A stretch of DNA of 12,351 nt from JARLFX01 sp036404255 (GCA_036404255.1 DASWOP010000207.1:1-12351), one strand, 5' to 3'. Numbered from the stretch's first letter, positions 1 through 6,574 are shown. Translations and numbers: made by a program. Notes: generated from the sequence alone by a model not told the origin.

Positions 1-207
1 ATCCTGAGAAACGGGGATGATGGTCCATACGTAGAATCGGTAGTCGTCAATGATAGACAGCAAGATAGCTCATGGTTGCCCGTGCAGACGCTGCTCGGTC
101 GACGGACACGCGTTATCTTTTCCATGACATCCAAACAAGGGACAAAGTGGGGCACCAGTAAGGCCGACCTGCCTCCCTCGAGCAGCGAAGTAGGACTCTC
201 AAAATAA
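1..207 (+). CDS. GH92-type alpha-mannosidase, C-terminal end only (5' truncated by window edge)
   Basis: Frame 1 is open from the first base to a TAA at 205-207, giving 68 residues with no start inside the window. The sequence resembles the extreme C-terminus of GH92 exo-alpha-mannosidases. In that family a strand of the form YVQSATLNGKP is followed by a W.-H.DI-like segment, then GGTLVFEMGP-PNKxWG and often a final PPS. Here one sees PYVESVVVND near residues 9-18, SWLPVQTLL, RVIFSMTSKQGTKWG and ADLPPSS. Family members are calcium-dependent enzymes that remove alpha-mannose from mannans or N-glycans, usually in the periplasm or outside the cell. The catalytic residues lie upstream and cannot be checked. 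The match comes from recalled family consensus, so the family is likely but not proven. No T-rich terminator hairpin is obvious after the stop. Confidence 0.7.
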   Translation: MLRNGDDGPYVESVVVNDRQQDSSWLPVQTLLGRRTRVIFSMTSKQGTKWGTSKADLPPSSSEVGLSK

Positions 208-348
208 TTAGCGAAATATGGAGGGGCGTGTTGAGGGAGGCGATGGAACGCCCGGAGATGACGAGAACCTCCACTTACCCGACTGTTCGCTTTACCCCAG
301 CCACCTCTCCGTATCTGCATAGCCGGTTCCCCAAGGCGATCCGCTACC

Positions 349-426
349 TCAATATTGGATGCCTCCAACAATAAGGACGGTTCCGTCTAACAGTGCTACA
401 GCCGTATGATAGGCGCGCGGCAACAC
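349..426 (-). pseudogene. Kelch / galactose-oxidase-like repeat remnant
   Basis: Read on the minus strand from 426, the frame gives VLP followed by RAYHTAVALLDGTVLIVGG, then IQY and a TGA at 349-351. The pattern R-x-YHTA-x-LL-DG-x-VL-x-x-GG is the classic blade motif of kelch and galactose-oxidase-like beta-propellers. Large multi-repeat proteins of this kind are common in Acidobacteriota. Only one blade is visible. The same frame is closed by a TAA at 454-456 upstream, and no further blade is seen in other frames. The piece is therefore a fossil of a larger gene, or less likely a chance match. Confidence 0.4.
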
Positions 427-539
427 CCCACAGCAAAACCTGAGACGAAACAGTTAGATGGTTACAGGATGCGGAAGAGCAGATTGGAGTGGTCCATGCA
501 AAGACGCCTGATAGAGCGTTTTGTGCCCGCTCGACAGCG

Positions 540-671
540 CAGCGGAAGGAGAGTGCAGGTCTTCCCGCAGCTGCCGCGATGAGTCCAAATCCAGTTTTGA
601 TGTTCGTCGTCTGCCTGCTTGCGGCTATGCCCGTGCCCAATGACCGAATCCTGTTTGCAGACCGGGCATCG
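540..671 (-). pseudogene. DUF6431-like zinc-knuckle protein fragment
   Basis: The minus-strand frame reads RCPVCKQDSVIGHGHSRKQ, then ADDEHQNWIWTHRG and SCGKTCTLLPL. It resembles the N-terminal part of small DUF6431-type proteins, which have CPxCxxxSIIGHGxRRKQAxDE, then WIxIRRGRCxxCGKTFTFLPLF. Those proteins are widespread in Acidobacteriota and related bacteria and look like transposase zinc-binding domains. Here the second cysteine pair is shortened by about three residues (RG-SCGKTC instead of RGRCxxCGKTF). The recognisable sequence stops at LLPL, and what follows is unlike the family. No start codon lies close upstream in this frame; the nearest are inside the RHH gene at 755 and 797. A degraded copy that once followed the RHH gene is the best reading. 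Confidence 0.45.
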
Positions 672-675
672 GCGG

Positions 676-864
676 CTACGAAGGAAATCGCTCTGCCTGG
701 CTCTTGGGCGGGCGAGGCTTCTGCTCCAGTGCCCAGTCCAGCAACCAGCGAATCGCATCGCTCCGATTGAAGAAGCGCTCTTCAAAGCGAAAATCATCCA
801 GTCTTTTCAACAGGTCCATCTTCATACGCAAATGGACCATCTGGGTTGATTCGTCTAGCTTCAT
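676..864 (-). CDS. Ribbon-helix-helix (Arc/CopG-type) DNA-binding protein
   Basis: This 62-residue protein fits the ribbon-helix-helix fold. A short beta strand (QMVHLRMKM, about residues 8-16) is followed by helix A (DLLKRLDDFRFEERF, about 17-31), an NRS turn, and helix B (DAIRWLLDWALEQK, about 35-48), with a basic, proline-rich tail. Such proteins dimerise, insert the paired strands into the major groove and often repress their own promoter. No toxin gene of the usual RelE/PIN type lies next to it. The downstream neighbour is the DUF6431-like fragment instead. The start at 864 has no clear Shine-Dalgarno; an internal ATG at 840 would remove eight residues and keep the whole fold. A strong dyad lies 37-63 bp upstream of the 864 start and is the likely binding site. 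Confidence 0.72.
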   Translation of the reverse strand: MKLDESTQMVHLRMKMDLLKRLDDFRFEERFFNRSDAIRWLLDWALEQKPRPPKSQAERFPS

Positions 865-900
865 CGGCCAGATATTAGGCTTTTGCGTAGTCTATTCCAT

Positions 901-927
901 AACTTGTATACCTCAGGTATACAAGTT
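901..927. promoter_or_regulatory. Perfect 27-bp dyad, candidate RHH operator
   Basis: Arms AACTTGTATACC (901-912) and GGTATACAAGTT (916-927) are perfect reverse complements around a 3-base centre, TCA. Each arm carries its own palindromic core GTATAC, at 906-911 and 917-922, so the cores are 11 bp apart and face the same side of the helix. Arc-type repressors are known to bind as two dimers on sites about one turn apart. A further partial copy, TATACC, occurs at 932-937. The dyad sits in the only AT-rich gap between the divergent genes at 864 and 984 and could control both. A transcribed hairpin is an alternative, but there is no T-run, so a terminator is unlikely. Confidence 0.65.
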
Positions 928-983
928 TCTCTATACCTTGCCGTGCCCTATATCTTGCTGAATAGCTGAATACCGGTGGGCAA

Positions 984-1259
984 GTGCATCTCTTCTTTCT
1001 GATCCTCAAGGCGTATGGCGTTTTGTGCGTTGCCGCGGTGCTCTTCATCGCCGGCTGCAAGCTCTATGTGCGCTTCTTCTATGTCCGGAAGTGTGTGCGC
1101 TGTGGGATACGTACAGAAGGCCCGCTTTGCTACTTCTGTGAGCAGTATTACGAGCAATGGGAAAGAGTGCGGCAGGGAATGAAACCGGAGAGCCCCGTTT
1201 CCAGCGTTCAAATCGCAGAGAAGCAAAACAGGGATACAACGGACCGTCTTACCCGATGA
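984..1259 (+). CDS. Small membrane-anchored zinc-ribbon protein, function unknown
   Basis: The frame starts with GTG and encodes 91 residues. Residues about 2-25 form one hydrophobic segment (FFLILKAYGVLCVAAVLFIAG), followed by a basic, aromatic stretch. Next is a compact four-cysteine cluster, C37-x2-C40 and C49-x2-C52 (CVRCG...CYFC), that would fit a zinc ribbon or knuckle. The tail is charged and soluble, with its basic flank suggesting a cytoplasmic location. Third-codon positions are mostly G or C, which supports real coding. The ribosome binding site is weak (GGTGG four bases ahead). A stop at 963-965 limits any upstream extension. It diverges from the RHH gene and shares the intergenic dyad. 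I do not recognise a named family; the competing minus-strand frame here looks like a shadow. Confidence 0.55.
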   Translation: MHLFFLILKAYGVLCVAAVLFIAGCKLYVRFFYVRKCVRCGIRTEGPLCYFCEQYYEQWERVRQGMKPESPVSSVQIAEKQNRDTTDRLTR

Positions 1260-1488
1260 CGGGCTAAAGCTACCCAACCGCTCATCCTCACATTACCCGT
1301 GGTTTGCCCGTGCCAGCCCGTCAAAAACACCGTGATAGCGCACCACGCGTCCAACGGTGCTCCCCAGGCCCAAACCAACAGGTTTCTCGTTTAGAATGAA
1401 CAGTTTTGGCGTAAAATTCTCCCGTTGCCGATGCAGATTCCGTACACGCTTCCAGATGCCATTTTTGACGGTATTTTTGTGCCGGAAG

Positions 1489-3237
1489 CTAGTCGGTGGC
1501 CTTGACCTGCTCGATCGGCAGACGGCCATAGATGGGCTCGCCCAGAGCACTGCGCAGCGCAAGACCAAAATCGATGACGGAAGCGGCCCCCTCCCACGTG
1601 GCGACAGGTTTTCCGTTGGGGGCGATGAGCTCGAGCGCGAAGCGGCCGTGATGTGGCGGGAGCGGCGCAATCTGCACGCCATCTTGCGGAAGCCCCCAGT
1701 CCTGCGCGGCCTGCAACTGGGATTCGCTGCCGGAGAAGGTAATCTGCAGCCCGGCATGGCCGTATTCCAGCGATGCTGTTTCGAGAAGAACGAAGAGCCG
1801 GTCCAGAGCCGCGGGCTCATTATTGGGAGTGGTGGCTACAAGACGCCAGCCCTTTGCCGAGGCGGATGGTGGCGTGAAGGTGGAGACAAGAGGTTCAGCG
1901 GCTATGGTGGCCTGGTGGCCGGAAGCGGTGATGGCCTGGCGCGTGGCTTCAACCTCTGACAGCGACGCTCCGCTGAGAAGATAATGATTGCCGGCGCCAG
2001 TGTAGGCGAGCACGGAGTCGACCAGCGCGGTGCCGGTGGTGTGAAGCTCGTTGTCATCGATGACGATGTCGGTTGCGCTGAGCTTTGAGCCAGACTGGAT
2101 AACGGGCGTGTTTCCCCCAGCGCGCCAGTCGACGCGGTTGCCGGTGATGTGCAGACCGTCGATGACGCCGCCGTTCCAGGTCATGAGAAGAATTGCCCCC
2201 TGTCGTTGCGCGAGCCGCGGGCTAAGGCCGTTTGCGAGACAGAGGTTGCCATCGACAGTGCTCGCAGTGGTAGGGCCTTCGGCGGCAAAGACAGAGACGC
2301 AGTAGCCCTGCGTGTCATGGCCGAAGTTGCGCAGAACCTGATTTGCGGTGTTGCCCCAATCAATATCGAAAGCGCCACCGTCTACGCCAGGAGAGTCAGT
2401 GAGGAAAGCCTCATTATTCTCGACGATGCAGCGGTTGCATTGCCAGGTCCAAATAGCGTTGGGAGTGCCCAGCGTTTGCGCATGCTGCATGCCGGTGTGC
2501 CAGGCTGCGGAGTTGCGGATGGCTGCGTCCGTCGCATTGAAGATGACGATGCCGTCACCCTGCACGTCATGCACGCTGGAACTATCGACGGAGACGTTGG
2601 TGGCAGGGTTGGTAAGCGAGCCGCCGGCAACGAAGATCCCCGCCCACTGTGTAGTGCCAAAGGCGCGCACGCCCTGGACGTGTACATCGGTAAGGGTGGC
2701 CTCTGGGGAAGAGGGCTTGATAACGACCAGCCCGGAGTCTTTGCTGCGGAGCGGTCCGCGCACTCCGCTGACGGTGAGGTTGCGCAGGTTGATATGCTCC
2801 ATGCGGCCCTTGGCGGCGGAGATGAAGACACCATACGTGGTGCCGCCCCGGAGATCGATTGAATCGATGCTCCAGCCGGACTGGTTGAAGAGCGTGAGAG
2901 CTGCGGTATCGGACGGAGCGGCCTCAATACGCGGTAGTGGTCCCTCGCCGTAAGCGCTGATGGTGATGACTCGGTTCGCGCCGCCGGAGCCCAGGGGATG
3001 CAGTGCTCCATGACAGACGGTGCCGCGGCGGAATGAGAGAGTGTCTCCTGGTTTCAATTCCAGCGCATTGACCTGGTCGATGGAGCGAAGCGTTGCCCCA
3101 GTTGGGGCGCTGTGGCTGGACGTGGATTCTTCGGCAGTGCAATCCACGCGATAGGTGGAGGCATGTGCGTACTGCAGTGGCAAGCCGAGGATGGCGAGCG
3201 TGGCAGCTAGGACGAAGATGGGAGACGGTGGGCGCAT
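1489..3237 (-). CDS. Exported right-handed parallel beta-helix protein
   Basis: This 582-residue protein begins with a Sec signal peptide whose likely cleavage is after AHA at residue 26. Residues about 30-420 show the repetitive pattern of a pectate-lyase-like beta-helix: short strands with recurring I/V-x-N or L-x-N turns such as GRMEHINLRNLTVSGVRG, INGN/VDGN-type rungs and IVIDDNELHTTG. A WQCNRCIVENNEAF rung carries two cysteines. The last 110-130 residues are non-repetitive and may form a separate domain. Proteins with this fold include polysaccharide lyases, GH28-like hydrolases and sugar epimerases, but I cannot identify a catalytic triad, so activity is open. It follows the GH42 gene after 10 bp with no strong Shine-Dalgarno, which suggests translational coupling. 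It is the last gene of the regulator-GH42 operon, probably acting in the periplasm or outside. Confidence 0.85.
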   Translation of the reverse strand: MRPPSPIFVLAATLAILGLPLQYAHASTYRVDCTAEESTSSHSAPTGATLRSIDQVNALELKPGDTLSFRRGTVCHGALHPLGSGGANRVITISAYGEGPLPRIEAAPSDTAALTLFNQSGWSIDSIDLRGGTTYGVFISAAKGRMEHINLRNLTVSGVRGPLRSKDSGLVVIKPSSPEATLTDVHVQGVRAFGTTQWAGIFVAGGSLTNPATNVSVDSSSVHDVQGDGIVIFNATDAAIRNSAAWHTGMQHAQTLGTPNAIWTWQCNRCIVENNEAFLTDSPGVDGGAFDIDWGNTANQVLRNFGHDTQGYCVSVFAAEGPTTASTVDGNLCLANGLSPRLAQRQGAILLMTWNGGVIDGLHITGNRVDWRAGGNTPVIQSGSKLSATDIVIDDNELHTTGTALVDSVLAYTGAGNHYLLSGASLSEVEATRQAITASGHQATIAAEPLVSTFTPPSASAKGWRLVATTPNNEPAALDRLFVLLETASLEYGHAGLQITFSGSESQLQAAQDWGLPQDGVQIAPLPPHHGRFALELIAPNGKPVATWEGAASVIDFGLALRSALGEPIYGRLPIEQVKATD

Positions 3238-3247
3238 GCTGAGAATG

Positions 3248-5326
3248 TTAGTGGGTCTCTCGCAGGACGGCTACGCCGTAGACGGGCAGGCTCACGTCGC
3301 GGACGGATGCACCGCCGAGAACGTCCTGCATGGCAGCGGGCAGGTGTACGGTCTGCGGGGTGCCGGAGAAGTTGACCAGGATGTGGATGATCTTGCCATC
3401 GCCGGTGCGTACGCTCGCTTCAATGCCCTCGGGGACGCGGAGAGGCGCAGTCGTGACGCCGGAGTTGGTTGCGAGCCACTGCGCCAGCTTCTGCATTGTG
3501 GCATCGTCAAAGGTGGTACCGACGTAGGTGATGCTACCTTTTCCAATCTTGCGGGTGATGATCGCGGGCTGGCCGTCAAGCCAGCCGTTGGACGTGCCGT
3601 AGCGCATAAGAACGGTGGGGTTTGGCGATGAAGTACTGAGTAGCTCGGCCCAGATATCTGCCTGTGCGGCGCCGAGTGTACCGTCTACCGGGACGGGTTT
3701 TGTGAGGGCGTAGAACTGTTCGACGCGGCCGCCGAGCAGAGCGGAAAGTTCGCCGGGTTGGCGGTTGGGTTGCAGGGCATCGTCGCCGTTTTTCATCCCG
3801 GAGCGTGGCGTGAACACAAGATTGCCGCCGCCCTTCACATAGGCGATGAGGTTGAGCGCATCGTCGTGGGTGATGAGGTTGAGCGCGGGGGCGACGACGA
3901 GTTTGTAACCGGAGAGATCGACGCTTGGCGAGACAATGTCAATTGTCTGCGTAAGTTGGCGCAGAGGCTTGTAGTAACGCACCATCTCGGCGAGGGGATC
4001 GAACTTGCTGCTCTGCGGCTGCCACTCGATTGCCCATCGGCTTTCGTAGGAGTGAAGCAGTGCAACCTGCGAGACGACGTGCGTGCCGGCGAGCGCGGAT
4101 TCAGCCCGTGCAAACTCCGCACCGGTCTGCTGCACCTCGGGATACAGCGGGACGGGCGTGCCATCTGCGCCGACGAGCGTACCGTGATACTGCTCCTGTC
4201 CGTTGAGCGCGCTGCGCCACTGCCAGAAGCTGACGACATCCGCACCATGGGCGATGTCGTGCCAGGCGAGGGCTCGGACGCCCCCCTTATCGAGCGATGG
4301 ATTGACGGAGGACCAATTGACAAAGCCGGGCTGCGTCTCCATGACCCAGAAGTTTTTGCGTTTGAAGCCACGGGTGAGATCGTGAGCCGCACCGTTCCAC
4401 GCCGGATCTATGACGCCGTTGGGGACGTAGTCGTCCCATGCGGCGAGGTCGAGGACGTCCTCGGTGATGTAGTGGTCGTAGTACTGGAAGAAGCCCATCG
4501 TGTTTGTGGTGATGAACTGGCGTTTGTCTGCCTGGGGACGGATGGCATCGATCTGGTTGAGCAGATAGCTGCGCCAGGTGTCAGAAATGAACAGGCGCCA
4601 GCAGAGCAGGAGGCCGGGATTGCCACTGTCTGTACCGGCGTGTTTCGGGATTGGGATCTGCGACCAGGCTGTGTAGCTCTGGCTCCAGTAGGCGGTGGTC
4701 CAGCGCTCGTTCAGCGCATCGAGCGTACCGTAGCGCGCCTGCAGCCAGTCCTGAAACTGCTTGCGGGTACCAGAGTCGGTTGAGGTCTGCGAGATCTCGT
4801 TGTCAAGCTGCCAGCCGATAACGTAGGGGTTATGCCCGAAGCGCGCAGCCAGTCGCTGCACAATATCGCGGGAGAGCTCGCGGTACTTCGCGTTGCTCCA
4901 ATTGTATTGCAGGCGATTGCCGTGCTCGTCTTGTCGACTGTTCTCGTCGATGCGCAGGGTCTCGGGATATTTTGTGGTGAGCCAGGCGGGAGGCGTGGCG
5001 GTGGGCGTACCAAGAACGGTGTAGATGCCGTGCCTGCCGGCGAGGTTGATGGCGCGCTCAAGCCAGTCAAGATCGTATTCGCCCTCTTTGGGCTCGAGCG
5101 TGCTCCAGGCGAACTCGCCCACGCGCACGACGTGCAGGCGCGCGTCCTGCATCAGTTGGAGGTCTGCCTCCCAGCGCGGCTCAGGCCACTGCTCCGGATA
5201 CCACGCGGCGCCCAGCATGAGCGATGGTGGAGGAGGAACACTGGCTGTAGGATTCCTTGGCGTGGATTGTGCGTGCATCATGGCTCCGCACAGTAGACCG
5301 ACGGTAAGGATGCTCAGTTTTTGCAT
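3248..5326 (-). CDS. Exported GH42 beta-galactosidase
   Basis: This is a GH42 retaining beta-galactosidase of 692 residues. The N-terminal TIM barrel starts with LGAAWYPEQWPEPRWEADL and RVGEFAWSTLEPKEGEYDLDW. The acid/base glutamate is E177 in WQLDNE and the nucleophile is E330 in METQPGFVNW, both at the expected places. After the barrel come the trimerisation (flavodoxin-like) domain, with VVAPALNLITHDDALNL and GKGSITYVGTTFDD, and a small C-terminal beta domain. The start at 5326 is preferred over an in-frame ATG at 5356. It has AAGGAG seven bases upstream and begins directly with a clean signal peptide (MQKLSILTVGLLCGAMMHA), whereas 5356 would overlap the regulator and add ten residues. Most described GH42 enzymes are cytoplasmic, so export is notable. 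It lies 26 bp after the LacI-type gene in one likely operon. Substrate is probably beta-galactosides released from plant galactans. Confidence 0.93.
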   Translation of the reverse strand: MQKLSILTVGLLCGAMMHAQSTPRNPTASVPPPPSLMLGAAWYPEQWPEPRWEADLQLMQDARLHVVRVGEFAWSTLEPKEGEYDLDWLERAINLAGRHGIYTVLGTPTATPPAWLTTKYPETLRIDENSRQDEHGNRLQYNWSNAKYRELSRDIVQRLAARFGHNPYVIGWQLDNEISQTSTDSGTRKQFQDWLQARYGTLDALNERWTTAYWSQSYTAWSQIPIPKHAGTDSGNPGLLLCWRLFISDTWRSYLLNQIDAIRPQADKRQFITTNTMGFFQYYDHYITEDVLDLAAWDDYVPNGVIDPAWNGAAHDLTRGFKRKNFWVMETQPGFVNWSSVNPSLDKGGVRALAWHDIAHGADVVSFWQWRSALNGQEQYHGTLVGADGTPVPLYPEVQQTGAEFARAESALAGTHVVSQVALLHSYESRWAIEWQPQSSKFDPLAEMVRYYKPLRQLTQTIDIVSPSVDLSGYKLVVAPALNLITHDDALNLIAYVKGGGNLVFTPRSGMKNGDDALQPNRQPGELSALLGGRVEQFYALTKPVPVDGTLGAAQADIWAELLSTSSPNPTVLMRYGTSNGWLDGQPAIITRKIGKGSITYVGTTFDDATMQKLAQWLATNSGVTTAPLRVPEGIEASVRTGDGKIIHILVNFSGTPQTVHLPAAMQDVLGGASVRDVSLPVYGVAVLRETH

Positions 5327-5333
5327 AGCAAGA

Positions 5334-5339
5334 CTCCTT
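5334..5339 (-). promoter_or_regulatory. Ribosome binding site of the GH42 gene
   Basis: On the minus strand AAGGAG is followed by a seven-base spacer and the ATG at 5326-5324. This is the strongest Shine-Dalgarno seen in the window. It decides the start, because the upstream ATG at 5356 lies ahead of this site. Confidence 0.85.
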
Positions 5340-5352
5340 CGTGCTGGAAGAC

Positions 5353-6450
5353 TCAATCTTTACGTTGGGGCGTGGGGACGGTTGTGCGTGTCCGCGATTT
5401 GGGCAGCTTTGCTTTGCGCGGCAGGCCGGTTGTCTGGCGCACGATCAGGCGCGTGGGAACGAGAGGGCTTGCGGTAGTGGCTACAGGTTTTGCCGCGCCG
5501 GAGGGCTTGAGCTGCAAAGCATCCAGTGCGGCAGCGGCGAGATCAGAACAGGCCATGCGTACGGTGGTGAGCGGAGGCACGGTGAAGCGCGCCATGTGAA
5601 TATCGTCGAAGCCGACGACGGAGATATCTTTGGGTACGCGCAGACCGCGGCCCGAGGTGGAGTGCAGCACACCGATGGCCGTCATGTCATTCGAGCAGAT
5701 GACCGCGGTAGGCATGCGCGGGGAGCTGAAGAGGCGTTCGGCGGCGGCAAAGCCACCCTCCATGGTGTGATCGCCTTCGATGATGAAGTGCGCAGGAACC
5801 TTGATGCCGATCTGAACCATAGCCGCTTGGTAGGCTGCCTGCCGCTGGCGTGCAGCGTTGAGATGCAATGATCCGCTGATGAATGCGATATCGCGATGGC
5901 CCATCACGGCGAGATGCTGCACCGCCTCCCGGATGCCGGAGCGGTAATCGACGTCGATGGAGCTGGACAACTTCGGCGTGCCGCTGCGGCCGACGGAAAC
6001 GACGGGGATGCCACACTGTGCGAGCTCCTGTAGGAGATCTTCGTCCATGCCAAAGGTCATGACGGCAACGCCCTCCACCTTGCGCTCAACCATGCGGCGA
6101 ACGCACTGGGACATGCGTGCGGGTGAGTAGTTGGTGGAGCCGATGAGTAACTCGTAGCCGCGGATTACTGTGGCGTCCTCGAAGTTCTGGATGAGTTCAG
6201 GGAAGAAGGGGTTGATGATCTCGGAGACGATCAGGCCGACTAGGCGGCTGCGGCCGGAGACGAGGGCGCGTGCCTGGGTGTTGGGCGTGTAATGCAATTC
6301 TTTAGCGGCCTTGAGCACGCGGGAAGCAAGTTTGGGGTCGACGGTGGGCGCATGGTTCATCACGCGCGAGACCGTGGCCATGGAAACGCCCGCGCGCCGT
6401 GCGACTGTGCGTATATCCACCGATGACTTGCCGTAGACTCCCATGGACAT
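5353..6450 (-). CDS. LacI/GalR-family transcriptional regulator
   Basis: The 365-residue protein has the standard LacI layout. The N-terminal helix-turn-helix reads VDIRTVARRAGVSMATVSRVM at about residues 11-31. The hinge region follows (LHYTPNTQARALVSGRS). A periplasmic-binding-protein-like sugar domain comes next, with VGLIVSEIINPFFPEL, GHRDIAFISG, PTAVICSNDMTAIGVL and DISVVGFDDIHMARFTVPPLTTV. The tail after about residue 345 is basic and probably disordered. It likely represses or activates the flanking GH42/beta-helix and receptor/GH3 genes in response to a sugar released from the substrate. Two in-frame ATGs, at 6450 and 6444, are possible starts, neither with a good Shine-Dalgarno. A promoter-like pair sits so close that a leaderless start at 6444 is possible. 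Confidence 0.95.
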   Translation of the reverse strand: MSMGVYGKSSVDIRTVARRAGVSMATVSRVMNHAPTVDPKLASRVLKAAKELHYTPNTQARALVSGRSRLVGLIVSEIINPFFPELIQNFEDATVIRGYELLIGSTNYSPARMSQCVRRMVERKVEGVAVMTFGMDEDLLQELAQCGIPVVSVGRSGTPKLSSSIDVDYRSGIREAVQHLAVMGHRDIAFISGSLHLNAARQRQAAYQAAMVQIGIKVPAHFIIEGDHTMEGGFAAAERLFSSPRMPTAVICSNDMTAIGVLHSTSGRGLRVPKDISVVGFDDIHMARFTVPPLTTVRMACSDLAAAALDALQLKPSGAAKPVATTASPLVPTRLIVRQTTGLPRKAKLPKSRTRTTVPTPQRKD

Positions 6451-6452
6451 CC

Positions 6453-6481
6453 AGTAAAGGTTTCCCAGCGCAATCTGTCAA
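6453..6481 (-). promoter_or_regulatory. Candidate sigma-70 promoter for the LacI-GH42-beta-helix operon
   Basis: On the minus strand a perfect -35 box TTGACA (6481-6476) is followed by a 17-bp spacer and a -10 box TTTACT (6458-6453, four of six consensus bases). Transcription would begin around 6447-6444, on or next to the two candidate ATG codons of the regulator gene. That implies a leaderless or nearly leaderless message. Confidence 0.5.
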
Positions 6482-6574
6482 CTGCTAACGAGATAGGAAG
6501 AAGAGCTATATGTGATAAAAGCCCCGTACTTCCATGCTGATATCCCTAATGAAAATAATTCAGGAGAAATTATA

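Larger units (their letters stand above)
208..675. other. Gene-poor interval with decayed coding remnants
   Basis: About 470 bp separate the GH92 stop from the 3' end of the RHH gene. Short open frames occur on both strands, but they overlap each other, change frame and do not look like complete proteins. Two stretches on the minus strand are recognisable as protein fragments: a kelch-like repeat at 349-426 and a DUF6431-like zinc knuckle at 540-671. They lie in different frames. I see no tRNA, no terminal inverted repeats of an insertion sequence and no CRISPR repeat. The interval is best read as a scar of gene decay or past insertion. Confidence 0.5.

Noticed and set aside
489..849. Overlapping plus-strand frames at 489-770 and 619-849
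   Set aside because: They oppose the RHH gene and the DUF6431-like fragment, overlap each other and show no recognisable protein features.
948..1277. Minus-strand frame of 109 codons over the zinc-ribbon gene
   Set aside because: The plus-strand frame has a membrane segment, a CxxC pair and GC-rich third positions; the minus frame has none and runs through the intergenic dyad side.
1258..1322. GACGGGCT (1258-1265) and AGCCCGTC (1315-1322) as a terminator stem
   Set aside because: The arms are 49 bases apart and are followed by A residues, not a T-run, on the plus strand; no T-run follows on the minus strand either.
2149..2862. Plus-strand open frame of 237 codons opposite the beta-helix gene
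   Set aside because: Antisense shadow with no start signal and low-complexity composition.
3758..4783. Long plus-strand open frame of 341 codons opposite the GH42 gene
   Set aside because: It lies entirely antisense to a gene with clear GH42 motifs. High GC at third codon positions commonly keeps antisense frames open, and its translation shows no family features.
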